A DNA stretch of 35,220 bases from Acidimicrobiia bacterium (GTDB lineage: Bacteria; Actinomycetota; Acidimicrobiia; IMCC26256; JAMXLJ01), in NCBI GenBank assembly GCA_035651955.1, contig DASRES010000078.1:1-35220 (forward strand). Direction: 5' to 3'. How positions within the stretch are numbered: the first letter of the stretch is position 1; each line of letters starts with the position of its first letter. The position numbers were made by a program, and so were the translations under genes. The notes under the pieces are model-generated. The model saw only the letters and a program-made list of their open reading frames with translations. It was not told where the DNA came from and ran no database searches. Positions 15,372-23,618 of this stretch are shown in pieces.

Positions 15372-15857
15372 ATGAACCTCACCGTCGCCCGCACCACCGA
15401 GCAGCTCGTCGCCCTCTCGCTCGACTGCCTGCGCGTCGCCGACGCCCGCTGGGTCGAGGGCATGCGGGGTGACGGCAGCCGGGGCTCGGTGCCGCTCGTC
15501 GACGTGCTCGTCCCCGAGACGGGCGACCAGGGCGGGACGCTCGCGCTCCTCGCGGCCGCCGCCGAGGCCGGCGAACCGACGCCGCACCAGGGCCGCTGGA
15601 CGTTCGTCGCCGAGGAGGGCTTCGGCACCCTCGCCGCTCGCCTCCAGGTCCAGTACCTCGTCAGCGGCGAGCACATGGAGCTGCGGCTCGCGTTCCGCAT
15701 TCCTGGCCACGACGCGCTGCTCGCCGGCATCCGCGACGCCCGGCGCCTGCTGTTCCGTCACGGTGACGGCCCGACGCTCCAGGTCGACCCGCCCACCGAC
15801 GACCTCGCCGCGGTGCTCCGCATCGCGGAGCGCGCCCACGCGACCGCGACGCAGTAG
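15372..15857 (+). CDS. Hypothetical 161-residue soluble protein
   Basis: I do not recognise a family. There is no signal peptide, membrane helix or known catalytic motif. The sequence alternates short helices and strands, with a hydrophobic middle section (RLQVQYLVSGEHMELRLAFR) followed by IPGHDALLAGIRDARRLLF and an Ala-rich C-terminal helix. Coding is supported by the good ribosome-binding site, neighbour-like codon use, and a likely sigma-28-type promoter with an adjacent palindrome. If that promoter is real, the protein may belong to a motility or cell-surface regulon. Its stop is 44 bases before the next gene, which has its own -10-like sequence. Confidence 0.65.
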   Translation: MNLTVARTTEQLVALSLDCLRVADARWVEGMRGDGSRGSVPLVDVLVPETGDQGGTLALLAAAAEAGEPTPHQGRWTFVAEEGFGTLAARLQVQYLVSGEHMELRLAFRIPGHDALLAGIRDARRLLFRHGDGPTLQVDPPTDDLAAVLRIAERAHATATQ

Positions 15858-15887
15858 CCGCCGCCGTCGCCGGAGAGGCGAGCCACG

Positions 15888-15893
15888 TAGTCT
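15888..15893 (+). promoter_or_regulatory. -10-like element for a leaderless epimerase mRNA
   Basis: TAGTCT fits TANNNT and ends 8 bases before the ATG at 15902. There is no purine-rich ribosome-binding site, so transcription probably begins at or near the start codon. No clear -35 is visible. Confidence 0.4.
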
Positions 15894-15901
15894 CCGGGGC
15901 G

Positions 15902-16828
15902 ATGACGGACGCGCTCAGCGGGAAGAAGATCCTCGTCACCGGGCCGACGGGTCAGGTCGCGGAACCGATCACGCGCGCACTCGCGCGCGACAACGACGTG
16001 TGGGGCGTCGCGCGGTTCTCGGACCCGGCCGCTCGCGAGCGTCTCGACGCGCTCGGTGTGCACTGCGTCGCGCTCGACCTGGCGACGGGCGAGTTCGACG
16101 CGCTGCCGGACGACTTCGACTACGTCCTGAACCTCGCGGTCGTGCGCGGCGGTGACGGCGACTGGGACCGCGACCTCGCCGCGAACGCGGAGGCGACCGG
16201 TCTGCTGATGGCGCACTGCCGGCGCGCGACGGCGTTCCTCCAGTGCTCGTCGACCGCGGTGTACCAGCACCAGGGGCCCGAGCACCCGTTGCGGGAGACG
16301 GACCCGCTCGGCGACAACCACCGCGTGATGATGCCGACGTACAGCATCGCCAAGATCTCGGCCGAGGTCGTGGCCCGGCTGGGTGCCCGCCAGTGGAACC
16401 TGCCGACGACGATCGCCCGCCTCAACGTGCCGTACGGCGACAACGGCGGCTGGCCCGCATGGCACCTCGAGTTCATGCTCCACGGCATGCCGATCCAACT
16501 GCACCCGGAGCAGCCGAACCGGTTCAACCCGATCCACGAGGACGACATCATCCGGCAGATCCCGCGCCTGCTCGAGATCGCGTCCGTCCCTGCGACGATC
16601 GTCAACTGGGCCGGGCCGGTCTCGAGCATCGAGGAGTGGTGCACGTACCTCGGTGAGCTCACCGGCCTCGAGCCCGAGTTCGTGGTGACCGACGCGACGA
16701 TCGGCAGCGTCACGACCGACAACACCCGCATGCACGAGCTCGTCGGCGAGGCCCGCGTCGGCTGGCGTGACGGCATCCGGCGCATGGTCGAGGCACGCCA
16801 TCCCGAGCTGCTCGGCGCGCGGCGATGA
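15902..16828 (+). CDS. NAD-dependent epimerase/dehydratase family protein
   Basis: This 308-residue protein is an extended short-chain dehydrogenase. It has the nucleotide-binding glycine motif VTGPTGQVA (about 12-20), a core strand VLNLAVVRGG, the serine region QCSSTAVYQ and the catalytic YSIAK (Tyr-x3-Lys), with a substrate domain after about residue 190. Many relatives act on nucleotide sugars, others on steroids or lipids, and the sequence does not fix the substrate. The last four bases overlap the start of the enoyl-CoA hydratase homologue (ATGA), so the two are translationally coupled. This points to acyl-CoA or lipid metabolism as much as to sugars. Confidence 0.85.
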   Translation: MTDALSGKKILVTGPTGQVAEPITRALARDNDVWGVARFSDPAARERLDALGVHCVALDLATGEFDALPDDFDYVLNLAVVRGGDGDWDRDLAANAEATGLLMAHCRRATAFLQCSSTAVYQHQGPEHPLRETDPLGDNHRVMMPTYSIAKISAEVVARLGARQWNLPTTIARLNVPYGDNGGWPAWHLEFMLHGMPIQLHPEQPNRFNPIHEDDIIRQIPRLLEIASVPATIVNWAGPVSSIEEWCTYLGELTGLEPEFVVTDATIGSVTTDNTRMHELVGEARVGWRDGIRRMVEARHPELLGARR

Positions 16829-17595
16829 GCGACGACGTCGTCCTCGTCGACGTTGCCGACCGTGTCGCGGTCGTCACCCTGAACCGGCCCGACGCGCGCA
16901 ACGCGCTCAACAGCGCGGTCCGTCGCCGGCTCCCGGCCGTCATCACGGAGCTCGACGCGCGTGACGACGTCGACGTGACGATCCTGACCGGCGCCGATCC
17001 CGCGTTCTGCGCCGGGATCGATCTCAAGGAGGTCGGCGCGGGCAACCCGCCCGACGACGACGGGCGGCTCCCGTACCGCGGCCCGCTCCCGCCCCGCACG
17101 AAGCCGCTCATCGGCGCGATCAACGGTGTGGCGATCACGGGCGGGCTCGAGCTCGTGCTCGCGTGCGACTTCCTCGTCGCGTCCGAGCGCGCCCGGTTCG
17201 CCGACACGCACTCGCGCGTCGGCGTGCAACCGGGCTGGGGTCTGACCGTGATGCTGTGCCAGTCCGTCGGCGTGCGCCGCGCGCGCGAGATGAGCGCGAC
17301 CGGCAACTTCGTCGACGCGCACACGGCCCTCACGTGGGGGCTGGTGAACCACGTCGTCCCGCACGACGAGCTCCTGCCGTTCACGCGCGCGCTCGCGCTC
17401 GACATCGTCTCGAACGACCAGGCCGGCGTGCGCCGCCTGTTCAAGACATACGACGAGGTCACGCTGACGACGCTCGAGGAGGGCTGGGTCATCGAGGACC
17501 GCGTGAGCCGGGCGTGGGAGGGCGGCGGCTTCGACCCCGCGTCGATCGAGGCACGACGCGGCGCCGTCGTCGAGCGCGGCCGCCGGCAGCTCTGA
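16825..17595 (+). CDS. Enoyl-CoA hydratase/isomerase family protein
   Basis: This 256-residue crotonase-fold enzyme is expected to act on an acyl-CoA. It shows VVTLNRPDARNALN, the oxyanion-hole segment AFCAGIDLKE, NGVAITGGLELVLACD (carrying the first catalytic glutamate) and FADTHSRVGVQPGWGLT. In the last segment the position of the second glutamate of classical hydratases is a histidine. This variant is common in a subgroup of actinobacterial homologues, so the reaction may not be simple hydration. Length is normal. The start overlaps the epimerase stop. The gene is followed by the 53-bp repeat and a larger inverted repeat that probably ends the transcript. Confidence 0.85.
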   Translation: MSDDVVLVDVADRVAVVTLNRPDARNALNSAVRRRLPAVITELDARDDVDVTILTGADPAFCAGIDLKEVGAGNPPDDDGRLPYRGPLPPRTKPLIGAINGVAITGGLELVLACDFLVASERARFADTHSRVGVQPGWGLTVMLCQSVGVRRAREMSATGNFVDAHTALTWGLVNHVVPHDELLPFTRALALDIVSNDQAGVRRLFKTYDEVTLTTLEEGWVIEDRVSRAWEGGGFDPASIEARRGAVVERGRRQL

Positions 17596-17598
17596 CCC

Positions 17599-17672
17599 GT
17601 GTCACTCACGCTTCAGTGAAGCCTGAGTCGGTCGAGAGCCGACTCAGCGCTCAGTGAAGCGTCACTGACACC
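17599..17672 (+). repeat. 53-bp structured repeat, copy B, within a nested inverted repeat
   Basis: Positions 17617-17669 align without gaps with copy A (6841-6893, minus strand). The centre forms CTGAGTCGG/CCGACTCAG (17623-17631 with 17639-17647), and outer arms beginning GTGTCA and ending TGACAC pair imperfectly. GCTTCAGTGAAGC (17610-17622) is a palindrome. The element follows the enoyl-CoA hydratase homologue, so it may act as a terminator. Base changes in the central stem relative to copy A largely preserve pairing. Confidence 0.6.
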
Positions 17673-17697
17673 CGCTCGGTCGAGCCTGCCGCAGCGG

Positions 17698-17703
17698 TAG
17701 GGT
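17698..17703 (+). promoter_or_regulatory. -10-like element of the flavin reductase gene
   Basis: TAGGGT fits TANNNT and lies about 30 bases before the GTG at 17734, with a GGAGGGAG ribosome-binding site between. The -35 is not evident. Confidence 0.35.
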
Positions 17704-17733
17704 CCCTCCAGTCGTCGATCGCGGAGGGAGCCC

Positions 17734-18216
17734 GTGGACCCGCAGGCGAAGAAGGTCGCGTTGCGAGCGATCAACTACGGCTTGTTCGTCGTCACCGCGA
17801 AGGACGGCGACGAGTACTCGGCGGCCGGGATCAACTGGCTGTCGCAGGCGTCGTTCGAGCCGCCGCTCATCATGGTCGGCGTCAAGACCGACAGCGACAC
17901 GCACCGCATCGTGCTGAAGACCAACGAGCTCGCGGTGAACGTGCTCGCCGAAGACCAGCTCGACATCGGGAAGGCGTTCTTCCGCACGACGAAGGTCGAG
18001 GGCGACGAGCTGAACGGCTACAAGTTCGAGCCCGGCCCGGAGACGGGGTGCCCGCTCCTCGTCGACCTGCCGTACTGGTTCGAGGCGCGCGTGACGGACA
18101 AGGTGCAGCGCGGCGACCACAGCGTGTTCGTCGCCGAGGTCGTGAACGCGGGCGTGCGCGACGACTCCAAGACGCCGTTGCTGCTGCGGTCGACCGGCAT
18201 GAACTACGGCGGCTGA
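17734..18216 (+). CDS. Flavin reductase-like FMN-binding protein
   Basis: This 160-residue protein has the split-barrel flavin reductase fold. Characteristic parts are INYGLFVVTAKDGDEYSAAGINWLSQASFEPPLIMVGV, split here by eye into INYGLFVVTAKDGDE and QASFEPPLIMVGV, then NELAVNVLAEDQ and the C-terminal region ending in RSTGMNYGG. Relatives bind FMN and reduce it with NAD(P)H for partner monooxygenases, or act as NAD(P)H-dependent reductases. No partner oxygenase is adjacent. The GTG at 17734 follows GGAGGGAG. It stands alone between the repeat element and the carboxylesterase gene, 36 bases upstream of the latter. Confidence 0.82.
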   Translation: MDPQAKKVALRAINYGLFVVTAKDGDEYSAAGINWLSQASFEPPLIMVGVKTDSDTHRIVLKTNELAVNVLAEDQLDIGKAFFRTTKVEGDELNGYKFEPGPETGCPLLVDLPYWFEARVTDKVQRGDHSVFVAEVVNAGVRDDSKTPLLLRSTGMNYGG

Positions 18217-18252
18217 CGGCCACCGCACGGGTGGCGTGAAGGGGGACGACGG

Positions 18253-19722
18253 GTGGGCGTCGTCGACACGACGAGCGGTCCGGTGCTCGGCGCGGTCGTG
18301 CGCGAGCGTGACCGGCGCGCCGTCGACGTGTTCCGCGGCATCCCGTTCGCGCGCCCGCCCGTCGGCGCGCTGCGCTTCGCGGCGCCCGAGGCGCCCGACC
18401 CGTGGCGCGAGCCACGTGACGCGTCACGCTTCGGCCCGTCGGCACCGCAGCGCCCCACGAACGTGCTCAACGGGCTCGTGCCCGGCATGACCGTCGGCGA
18501 GACGAGCGAGGACTGCCTCACCCTCAACGTCTGGACGCCGGCGGTGAACGCGGGCGCACGGAGGCCGGTCCTGGTGTGGCTCCACGGCGGGGCGTTCCAG
18601 CTCGGCGGGTCGTCGTTGGCGACGTACGACGGCATGCGTCTCGCGGCCGACGGCGACGTCGTCGTGGTGTCGTGCAACTACCGCCTCGGCGCGCTCGGGT
18701 TCTGCGCGCTCGACGCGCCGAACTGCGGCCTGCTCGACCAGATCGCCGCGTTGCGCTGGGTGCGCGACAACATCGCCGCGTTCGGCGGCGACCCGAGCCG
18801 CGTCACGATCTTCGGCGAGTCCGCCGGCGGCGGGTGTGTGCTCCATCTCCTCGCCGCCCCCGCTGCGCGCGGGCTGTTCCAGCGCGCGATCGCGCAGAGC
18901 GGCGCGACCGACTTCACGCTCACGCCCGAGCGCGCCGCAGAGGTCGCGGCTCGGTTCGCCGAGTGTCTCGGCGCCGGGCCCGGTGACCTCGACGCGCTTC
19001 GTGCCGTCCCCGTCGAGCGGATCCTCGCCGCGCAGGACGAGGCCGCGGCGGCGCTCCTACCGAGCGTCGGCCTCATGCCGTTCCATCCCGTGGCCGACGG
19101 CGCGGTCGTCACCGCGTCACCCGACGTCGCGATCTCGGCCGACGGCGTCGACCTCGTGATCGGCATCACCGCGGACGAGATGCGCCTGTTCCTCGACCCG
19201 AGCACGTTCCCGGCCGATCGGGTGACGCTCGCGCGGCACGTCACGCGCCTGCGTGACGAGGTCGACGTCGACGCCGTCGTCGACACGTACACGCGGACGG
19301 CGCGGCCGCACCGCGCGTCGCCCGCCGATCTCTGGTCGGACATGACGACCGACGTGCAGATGTCGCTTCCCGCGCGCCGTGTCGCCGACGGGCACGCGCG
19401 CCGGGGGAACCGCACCTACGGCTACGTGTTCACGTGGCCGGCCGCCGCGCACGATGGCGCGCTGCGCGCCTGTCACGCCGTGGACCTGCCGTTCACGTTC
19501 GGCACGTTCGACCGCGAGGGCTGGCACGCGTTCGTCGGTGGCGGCACGGAGGCCGAGGCGCTGTCGACGCGCATGCGAGCCGCGTGGTGCGCGTTCGCGC
19601 GCGACGGCGAGCCGGGCTGGGCCCGCTACGAGCCACCCGTGCGGACGACGATGCTGCTCGGCCGCGAGTGCCGCACCGTCGACGACCCGGGCGGCGAGCG
19701 CCTCGACAGCTGGAGCGGCTAG
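18253..19722 (+). CDS. Type B carboxylesterase
   Basis: This 489-residue alpha/beta hydrolase of the carboxylesterase/para-nitrobenzyl esterase family cleaves carboxylic esters. It has FRGIPFARPPVGALRF, EDCLTLNVWTP, the oxyanion-hole WLHGGAF, the nucleophile serine S190 in FGESAGGG, and the histidine region CHAVDLPFTFGTF. The third triad residue (Glu or Asp) is probably in the ITADEM segment. There is no signal peptide, so it is likely cytoplasmic. The GTG at 18253 is preceded by AAGGGGGA, and the protein starts directly with family sequence (VDTTSGPVLG). Length is standard. It lies 18 bases upstream of the molybdenum hydroxylase genes, which appear to have their own promoter. Confidence 0.9.
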   Translation: MGVVDTTSGPVLGAVVRERDRRAVDVFRGIPFARPPVGALRFAAPEAPDPWREPRDASRFGPSAPQRPTNVLNGLVPGMTVGETSEDCLTLNVWTPAVNAGARRPVLVWLHGGAFQLGGSSLATYDGMRLAADGDVVVVSCNYRLGALGFCALDAPNCGLLDQIAALRWVRDNIAAFGGDPSRVTIFGESAGGGCVLHLLAAPAARGLFQRAIAQSGATDFTLTPERAAEVAARFAECLGAGPGDLDALRAVPVERILAAQDEAAAALLPSVGLMPFHPVADGAVVTASPDVAISADGVDLVIGITADEMRLFLDPSTFPADRVTLARHVTRLRDEVDVDAVVDTYTRTARPHRASPADLWSDMTTDVQMSLPARRVADGHARRGNRTYGYVFTWPAAAHDGALRACHAVDLPFTFGTFDREGWHAFVGGGTEAEALSTRMRAAWCAFARDGEPGWARYEPPVRTTMLLGRECRTVDDPGGERLDSWSG

Positions 19723-19727
19723 CCGGG

Positions 19728-19733
19728 TAGGTT
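19728..19733 (+). promoter_or_regulatory. -10-like element for a leaderless molybdenum hydroxylase operon
   Basis: TAGGTT fits TANNNT and is followed by 7 bases and then the GTG at 19741, the spacing seen in leaderless actinobacterial mRNAs. TCGACA (19703-19708), 19 bases upstream, is a possible weak -35. Confidence 0.45.
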
Positions 19734-19740
19734 GCCGGCC

Positions 19741-20622
19741 GTGAAGCCGGCACCGTTCGAGTACCACGCGCCGACCACGATCGCGGAGGCCGTCGACCTC
19801 CTGGCGCGGCACGGCGACGAGGCGAAGCCGCTCGCGGGCGGGCAGAGCCTCGTGCCGATGCTCGCGCTCCGACTCGCGCGTTTCGAGCATCTCGTCGACC
19901 TCAACCGGGTCGACGAGCTGCGCGGCGTCGCGCGCACCAACGGCACGCTGCGCGTCGGTGCGATGACGACCCAGGCGACCGTCGAGCACGACGGCGATGT
20001 CGCGCGCGACGTCCCGCTGCTCGCCATGGCGACGCCGCTGATCGGCCACTTCCAGATCCGCAACCGGGGGACGGTCGGCGGCTCGTTGGCGCACGCCGAT
20101 CCCGCGTCCGAGTACCCGGCGGTCGCACTCGCGCTCGACGCGCGCTTCGACGTCGCGTCGAGCAGCGGGACGCGCGAGGTCCCCGCGCAAGAGTTCTTCG
20201 AGGGGACCTGGCAGACCGCGCTCGGCGCCGACGACCTCCTCGTCGCCGTCCGCTTTCCCGTGTGGGAGGGCCGCTGCGGGTTCGCGTGCGACGAGGTTGC
20301 GCGCCGTCACGGCGACTTCGCGCTCGCCGGCGCGATCGCCGCGGTCGAGCTCGACGGATCGTCGAACGTGACCCGTGCCGGCATCGCGCTGTTCGGGATG
20401 GGACCGGCACCCGTCCGCGCGACCGACGCCGAGCAGGCGCTCGTCGGCACCCACCCCGCGTCGGACGACGACCTGCGCGAGCTCGGCGCGCTCGCGGTGC
20501 GCGACACCGCACCGGTCGACGACGTGCACGCGTCAGCGTCGTACCGGCGCCGAGTCGGGGAGTACCTCGCCCGCAAGACGCTCCGAGACGCGATCCGCCG
20601 GGCGGAGGAGGACATACCGTGA
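19741..20622 (+). CDS. Molybdenum hydroxylase, FAD-binding medium subunit
   Basis: This protein of about 293 residues belongs to the CoxM/CutM family. It passes electrons from the iron-sulfur subunit to FAD and an acceptor. FAD-binding motifs are seen: LAGGQSLVPML (like AGGQSL) and the second glycine-rich motif RNRGTVGGSLAHADPASEYP. The C-terminal CO_deh_flav_C region covers about residues 180-285. The GTG at 19741 gives the usual MKPAPFEYHAP start; a TTG three codons earlier is possible. The stop overlaps the next gene. The order M-S-L matches CO-dehydrogenase-like hydroxylases. No coxD/E/F/G maturation genes are present in the window. Confidence 0.9.
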   Translation: MKPAPFEYHAPTTIAEAVDLLARHGDEAKPLAGGQSLVPMLALRLARFEHLVDLNRVDELRGVARTNGTLRVGAMTTQATVEHDGDVARDVPLLAMATPLIGHFQIRNRGTVGGSLAHADPASEYPAVALALDARFDVASSSGTREVPAQEFFEGTWQTALGADDLLVAVRFPVWEGRCGFACDEVARRHGDFALAGAIAAVELDGSSNVTRAGIALFGMGPAPVRATDAEQALVGTHPASDDDLRELGALAVRDTAPVDDVHASASYRRRVGEYLARKTLRDAIRRAEEDIP

Positions 20623-21140
20623 TGATCGAGGGGACCGCGCTCGACGTGACGATGACCGTGAACGGCGAACGACGGCGCGCGCACGTCGACGCGCGCAAGA
20701 CGCTCGCCGACTTCCTGCGTGAGGACTGCGCGCTCACCGGAACACACCTCGGGTGCGAGCACGGCGTGTGCGGCGCCTGCACGGTCCTCGTCGACGGCGC
20801 GGCCGTGCGCTCGTGCCTCATGTTCGCGGTGCAGGCGGACGGTGCGGACGTGACGACGATCGAGGGCATCGCCGAACCGGACGGCGAGCTGAGCACCGTG
20901 CAGGCCGCGTTCCGCGACGCGCACGGTCTGCAGTGCGGGTTCTGCACGCCCGGCTTCGTCGTGTCCGTGACCGCGTTCCTGCGCGACAACCCGCACCCCA
21001 CCGACGCCGAGATCCGCGAGGCGCTGTCGGGCAACCTCTGCCGCTGCACCGGGTACCAGGGGATCATCAAGGCCGTCCACCTCGCGGCCGAACGCGTGGC
21101 CGAACGCAATGCGGGCGCCGGCGCGGGCGTCACCGCATGA
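20619..21140 (+). CDS. Molybdenum hydroxylase, 2Fe-2S small subunit
   Basis: This 173-residue electron-transfer subunit carries two [2Fe-2S] clusters. The N-terminal plant-ferredoxin-type cluster uses C46, C51, C54 and C66 in GCEHGVCGACTVLVDG and the following strand. The C-terminal helical cluster uses the cysteines in LQCGFCTPGF and NLCRCTGYQGI. Length is slightly above the usual 155-165. Start choice: the GTG at 20619 lies 7 bases after GGAGGAGG and overlaps the CoxM-like stop; the next codon, ATG at 20622, is an alternative. The stop overlaps the large-subunit start as ATGA. Confidence 0.92.
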   Translation: MMIEGTALDVTMTVNGERRRAHVDARKTLADFLREDCALTGTHLGCEHGVCGACTVLVDGAAVRSCLMFAVQADGADVTTIEGIAEPDGELSTVQAAFRDAHGLQCGFCTPGFVVSVTAFLRDNPHPTDAEIREALSGNLCRCTGYQGIIKAVHLAAERVAERNAGAGAGVTA

Positions 21141-23479
21141 CGACCACCACGCCGGCGCACACCGCGGGTCGGTTCGTCGGCCAGTCCGTCACGCGCAAGG
21201 AGGACCCGCGCCTCGTCACGGGTCACGGCCGCTACGTCGACGACGTCACCGTGCCCGGCATGCTGCACGCGGCGTTCGTCCGCAGCGACGTCGCCCGCGG
21301 GCGCATCACCCGTCTCGACGTCGACGCCGCACGCGCGCTCGACGGCGTGCACGCCGTCCTCACGGCCCGCGAGCTCAACGGTCGCCCCGCGGGGCCGATG
21401 GTGCCGAGCATGTTCGCCGACGGTACGAACGGGCCGTCCGCACCCGTCCGCCCGCTCGCCGCGGACGACGTCCGCTTCGTCGGCGACCCGATCGTGCTCG
21501 TCGTCGCGGAGAGCCGCTACGTCGCCGAGGACGCGTGCGAGCTCGTCGAGGTCGACTACGAGCCGCTCACCCCGGTGGTCGACTTCGAGCGCGCCGCGGC
21601 CGACACCGAGAACCTCGTCCACCCCGAGCTGGGGTCGAACGTCGCGACGACGATGGCCACGCCGCCGGATCCCGCGCTCGACGACGCGCTCGCGAACGCG
21701 GCGCACGTCGTCACCCAGACGTTCGTGCAGCACCGGCAGACGCCGACACCGATGGAGACGCGCGGCGTCGTCGCCGACTGGAACGCGCACGCGGGCGAGC
21801 TGCGCGTCTGGATGTCCAGCCAGAACCCGCACGAGGTCCGGCGTACGTGCGCCCGCATCCTGGGGATCACCGAGAACCGCGTACGCGTGATGCAACAGGA
21901 CGTCGGCGGCGGGTTCGGCCAGAAGTACTTCATGCCACGCGACGAGATGACGGTCGTCCTCACCTCGCACCTCCTCGGCCGTCCGGTCAAGTGGATCGAG
22001 GACCGCCGCGAGAACCTGCTCGCGTCGAACCACGCGCGTACTGACCGGGTGACCGCGACCATCGGTGTCGACGGCGACGGTCGCATCGTCGGTGCGCGTG
22101 TCGACCACCTCGAGGACGCCGGCGCGTACGCCAACGGCGGCACCGGCGGCACCGGGATCTTCGTCGCGATGATGTTTCCCGGGCCGTACCGCATCCCGCG
22201 CATCGGCTGGTCGACGACCGCGGTGTGGACGAACACCTGCGGGCGGGGCGCGTACCGCGGGCCGTGGATGATGGAGACGGTCGCGCGCGAGCAGATGATG
22301 GACGCCGTCGCGCGCACGATCGGGATGGACCCGCTCGAGCTGCGACGCCGCAACGTCATCGGTCGCGACGAGCTCCCGTACGCCACCGCGACCGGGATGG
22401 TGTACGACAACGTGTCGCCGGCCGAGACGCTCGAGCAGGCCGTCGCGCTCGCCGGCTACGACGATTTCCGCGCCGAGCAGGCGCGCGCCCGTGGTGAGGG
22501 CCGAAACCTGGGGATCGGCATCGGCCTCTACATCGAGCCGCAGACCGGGATGGGCGCGCTCGGCGTCGAGGCCGCGAACGTGCGCGTCGAGCCCGACGGC
22601 ACCGTGAACGTGTTCGTCGGGTCGGGCTCGCACGGGCAGAGCCTCGAGACGACGGTCGCGCAGGTCGTCGCCGAGCACCTCGGCGTGCATGTCGACGACG
22701 TCGTCGTGCACCAAGGCGACACCGAGGTCGCGCCGTTCGGGGGCGGGACGGGCGGCAGCCGCAGCGCGCCGATCCTCAGCTCGGCCGCGCGCCAGGCCGC
22801 GCTCGACGTGCGCGAGAAGGTCGTCGCGATCGCCGCGCACATGATGGAGGCCGCGCCCGAGGACCTGGACGTCGAGGACGGCCGCATCTCGGTGCGCGGC
22901 ACGCCGTCGCGCGCGATCACGCTCGCGGACGTCGCGCGGGTCGCGTACGCGACGTCCGACGCGCTCCCGCCCGATACGCAGCCCGGCCTCGAGGTCGTCG
23001 CGCGGTTCAAGGCGCCGCCCGTCATGTACTCGAACGCGTGCCACGTGTGCACGTGCAACCTCGACGTCGACACCGGTCACGTCACGTTGACCCGCTACGT
23101 CGTCAGCGAGGACTGCGGCGTGATGATCAACCCGATGGTCGTCGAGGGCCAGATCGCGGGCGGCGTGGTCCAGGGCATCGGCGGCACGCTCTACGAGCAC
23201 GTCGTCTACGACGACGAGGGCAACCCGCTCACGACGACGTTCCTCGACTACCTCCTCCCGACCGCCGTCGAGGTCCCGACGATCGAGTACGGCCACGTCG
23301 AGACGCCCGCCGCGACCCCGGGTGGGCACAAGGGGATGGGGGAGGGCGGCGCGATCGGCTCGGTGCCCGCGGTGTTCAACGCCGTGGCCGACGCGCTCGC
23401 GCCCTTCGGCGTGCAACCGACGCGCCAGCCGCTCGGGCCGTCCGAGATCGTGGCGCTGCTCGACGCGACCCGGGACTGA
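21137..23479 (+). CDS. Molybdenum hydroxylase, molybdopterin-binding large subunit
   Basis: This 780-residue xanthine-dehydrogenase-family subunit binds the molybdenum cofactor and hydroxylates the substrate. It starts with GQSVTRKEDPRLVTGHGRYVDD, split as GQSVTRKEDPRLVTG and GRYVDDV, and includes QDVGGGFGQK, GRGAYRGPW, GSGSHGQ and the catalytic glutamate in KGMGEGGAIG near the C-terminus. Form I CO dehydrogenases have AYRCSFR with a cysteine at the CuMo site. Here the loop is AYRGPW, so CO is not the expected substrate. An aldehyde, purine or N-heterocycle is more likely, but the substrate is unknown. The ATG overlaps the small-subunit stop. A sigma-28-like promoter for the next gene begins 11 bases after its stop. 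Confidence 0.92.
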   Translation: MTTTTPAHTAGRFVGQSVTRKEDPRLVTGHGRYVDDVTVPGMLHAAFVRSDVARGRITRLDVDAARALDGVHAVLTARELNGRPAGPMVPSMFADGTNGPSAPVRPLAADDVRFVGDPIVLVVAESRYVAEDACELVEVDYEPLTPVVDFERAAADTENLVHPELGSNVATTMATPPDPALDDALANAAHVVTQTFVQHRQTPTPMETRGVVADWNAHAGELRVWMSSQNPHEVRRTCARILGITENRVRVMQQDVGGGFGQKYFMPRDEMTVVLTSHLLGRPVKWIEDRRENLLASNHARTDRVTATIGVDGDGRIVGARVDHLEDAGAYANGGTGGTGIFVAMMFPGPYRIPRIGWSTTAVWTNTCGRGAYRGPWMMETVAREQMMDAVARTIGMDPLELRRRNVIGRDELPYATATGMVYDNVSPAETLEQAVALAGYDDFRAEQARARGEGRNLGIGIGLYIEPQTGMGALGVEAANVRVEPDGTVNVFVGSGSHGQSLETTVAQVVAEHLGVHVDDVVVHQGDTEVAPFGGGTGGSRSAPILSSAARQAALDVREKVVAIAAHMMEAAPEDLDVEDGRISVRGTPSRAITLADVARVAYATSDALPPDTQPGLEVVARFKAPPVMYSNACHVCTCNLDVDTGHVTLTRYVVSEDCGVMINPMVVEGQIAGGVVQGIGGTLYEHVVYDDEGNPLTTTFLDYLLPTAVEVPTIEYGHVETPAATPGGHKGMGEGGAIGSVPAVFNAVADALAPFGVQPTRQPLGPSEIVALLDATRD

Positions 23480-23489
23480 CGGCTTCCCT

Positions 23490-23516
23490 TCAAGCGCGCG
23501 GCGCGCCTGCCGATCA
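23490..23516 (+). promoter_or_regulatory. Sigma-28-like promoter of the propeller lipoprotein gene
   Basis: TCAAG (23490-23494), 14 bases, then GCCGATCA (23509-23516). The predicted leader is about 95 bases and contains a CGCCGGCG/CGCCGGCG hairpin and a CTTCG/CGAAG stem, whose roles are unknown. Confidence 0.4.
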
Positions 23517-23618
23517 GAACGGGCCGTCGCCGGCGTGACGCCGGCGGACGCGCAGGCGGGCAGGGCCTGACAGCAGTGGTCTTCGCGGCTCGGCCGCGTC
23601 GAAGTCCGGGAGCAACGC

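Noticed and set aside
21137-23479. Aerobic carbon monoxide dehydrogenase
   Set aside because: The CuMo-site loop AYRCSFR is absent and reads AYRGPW.
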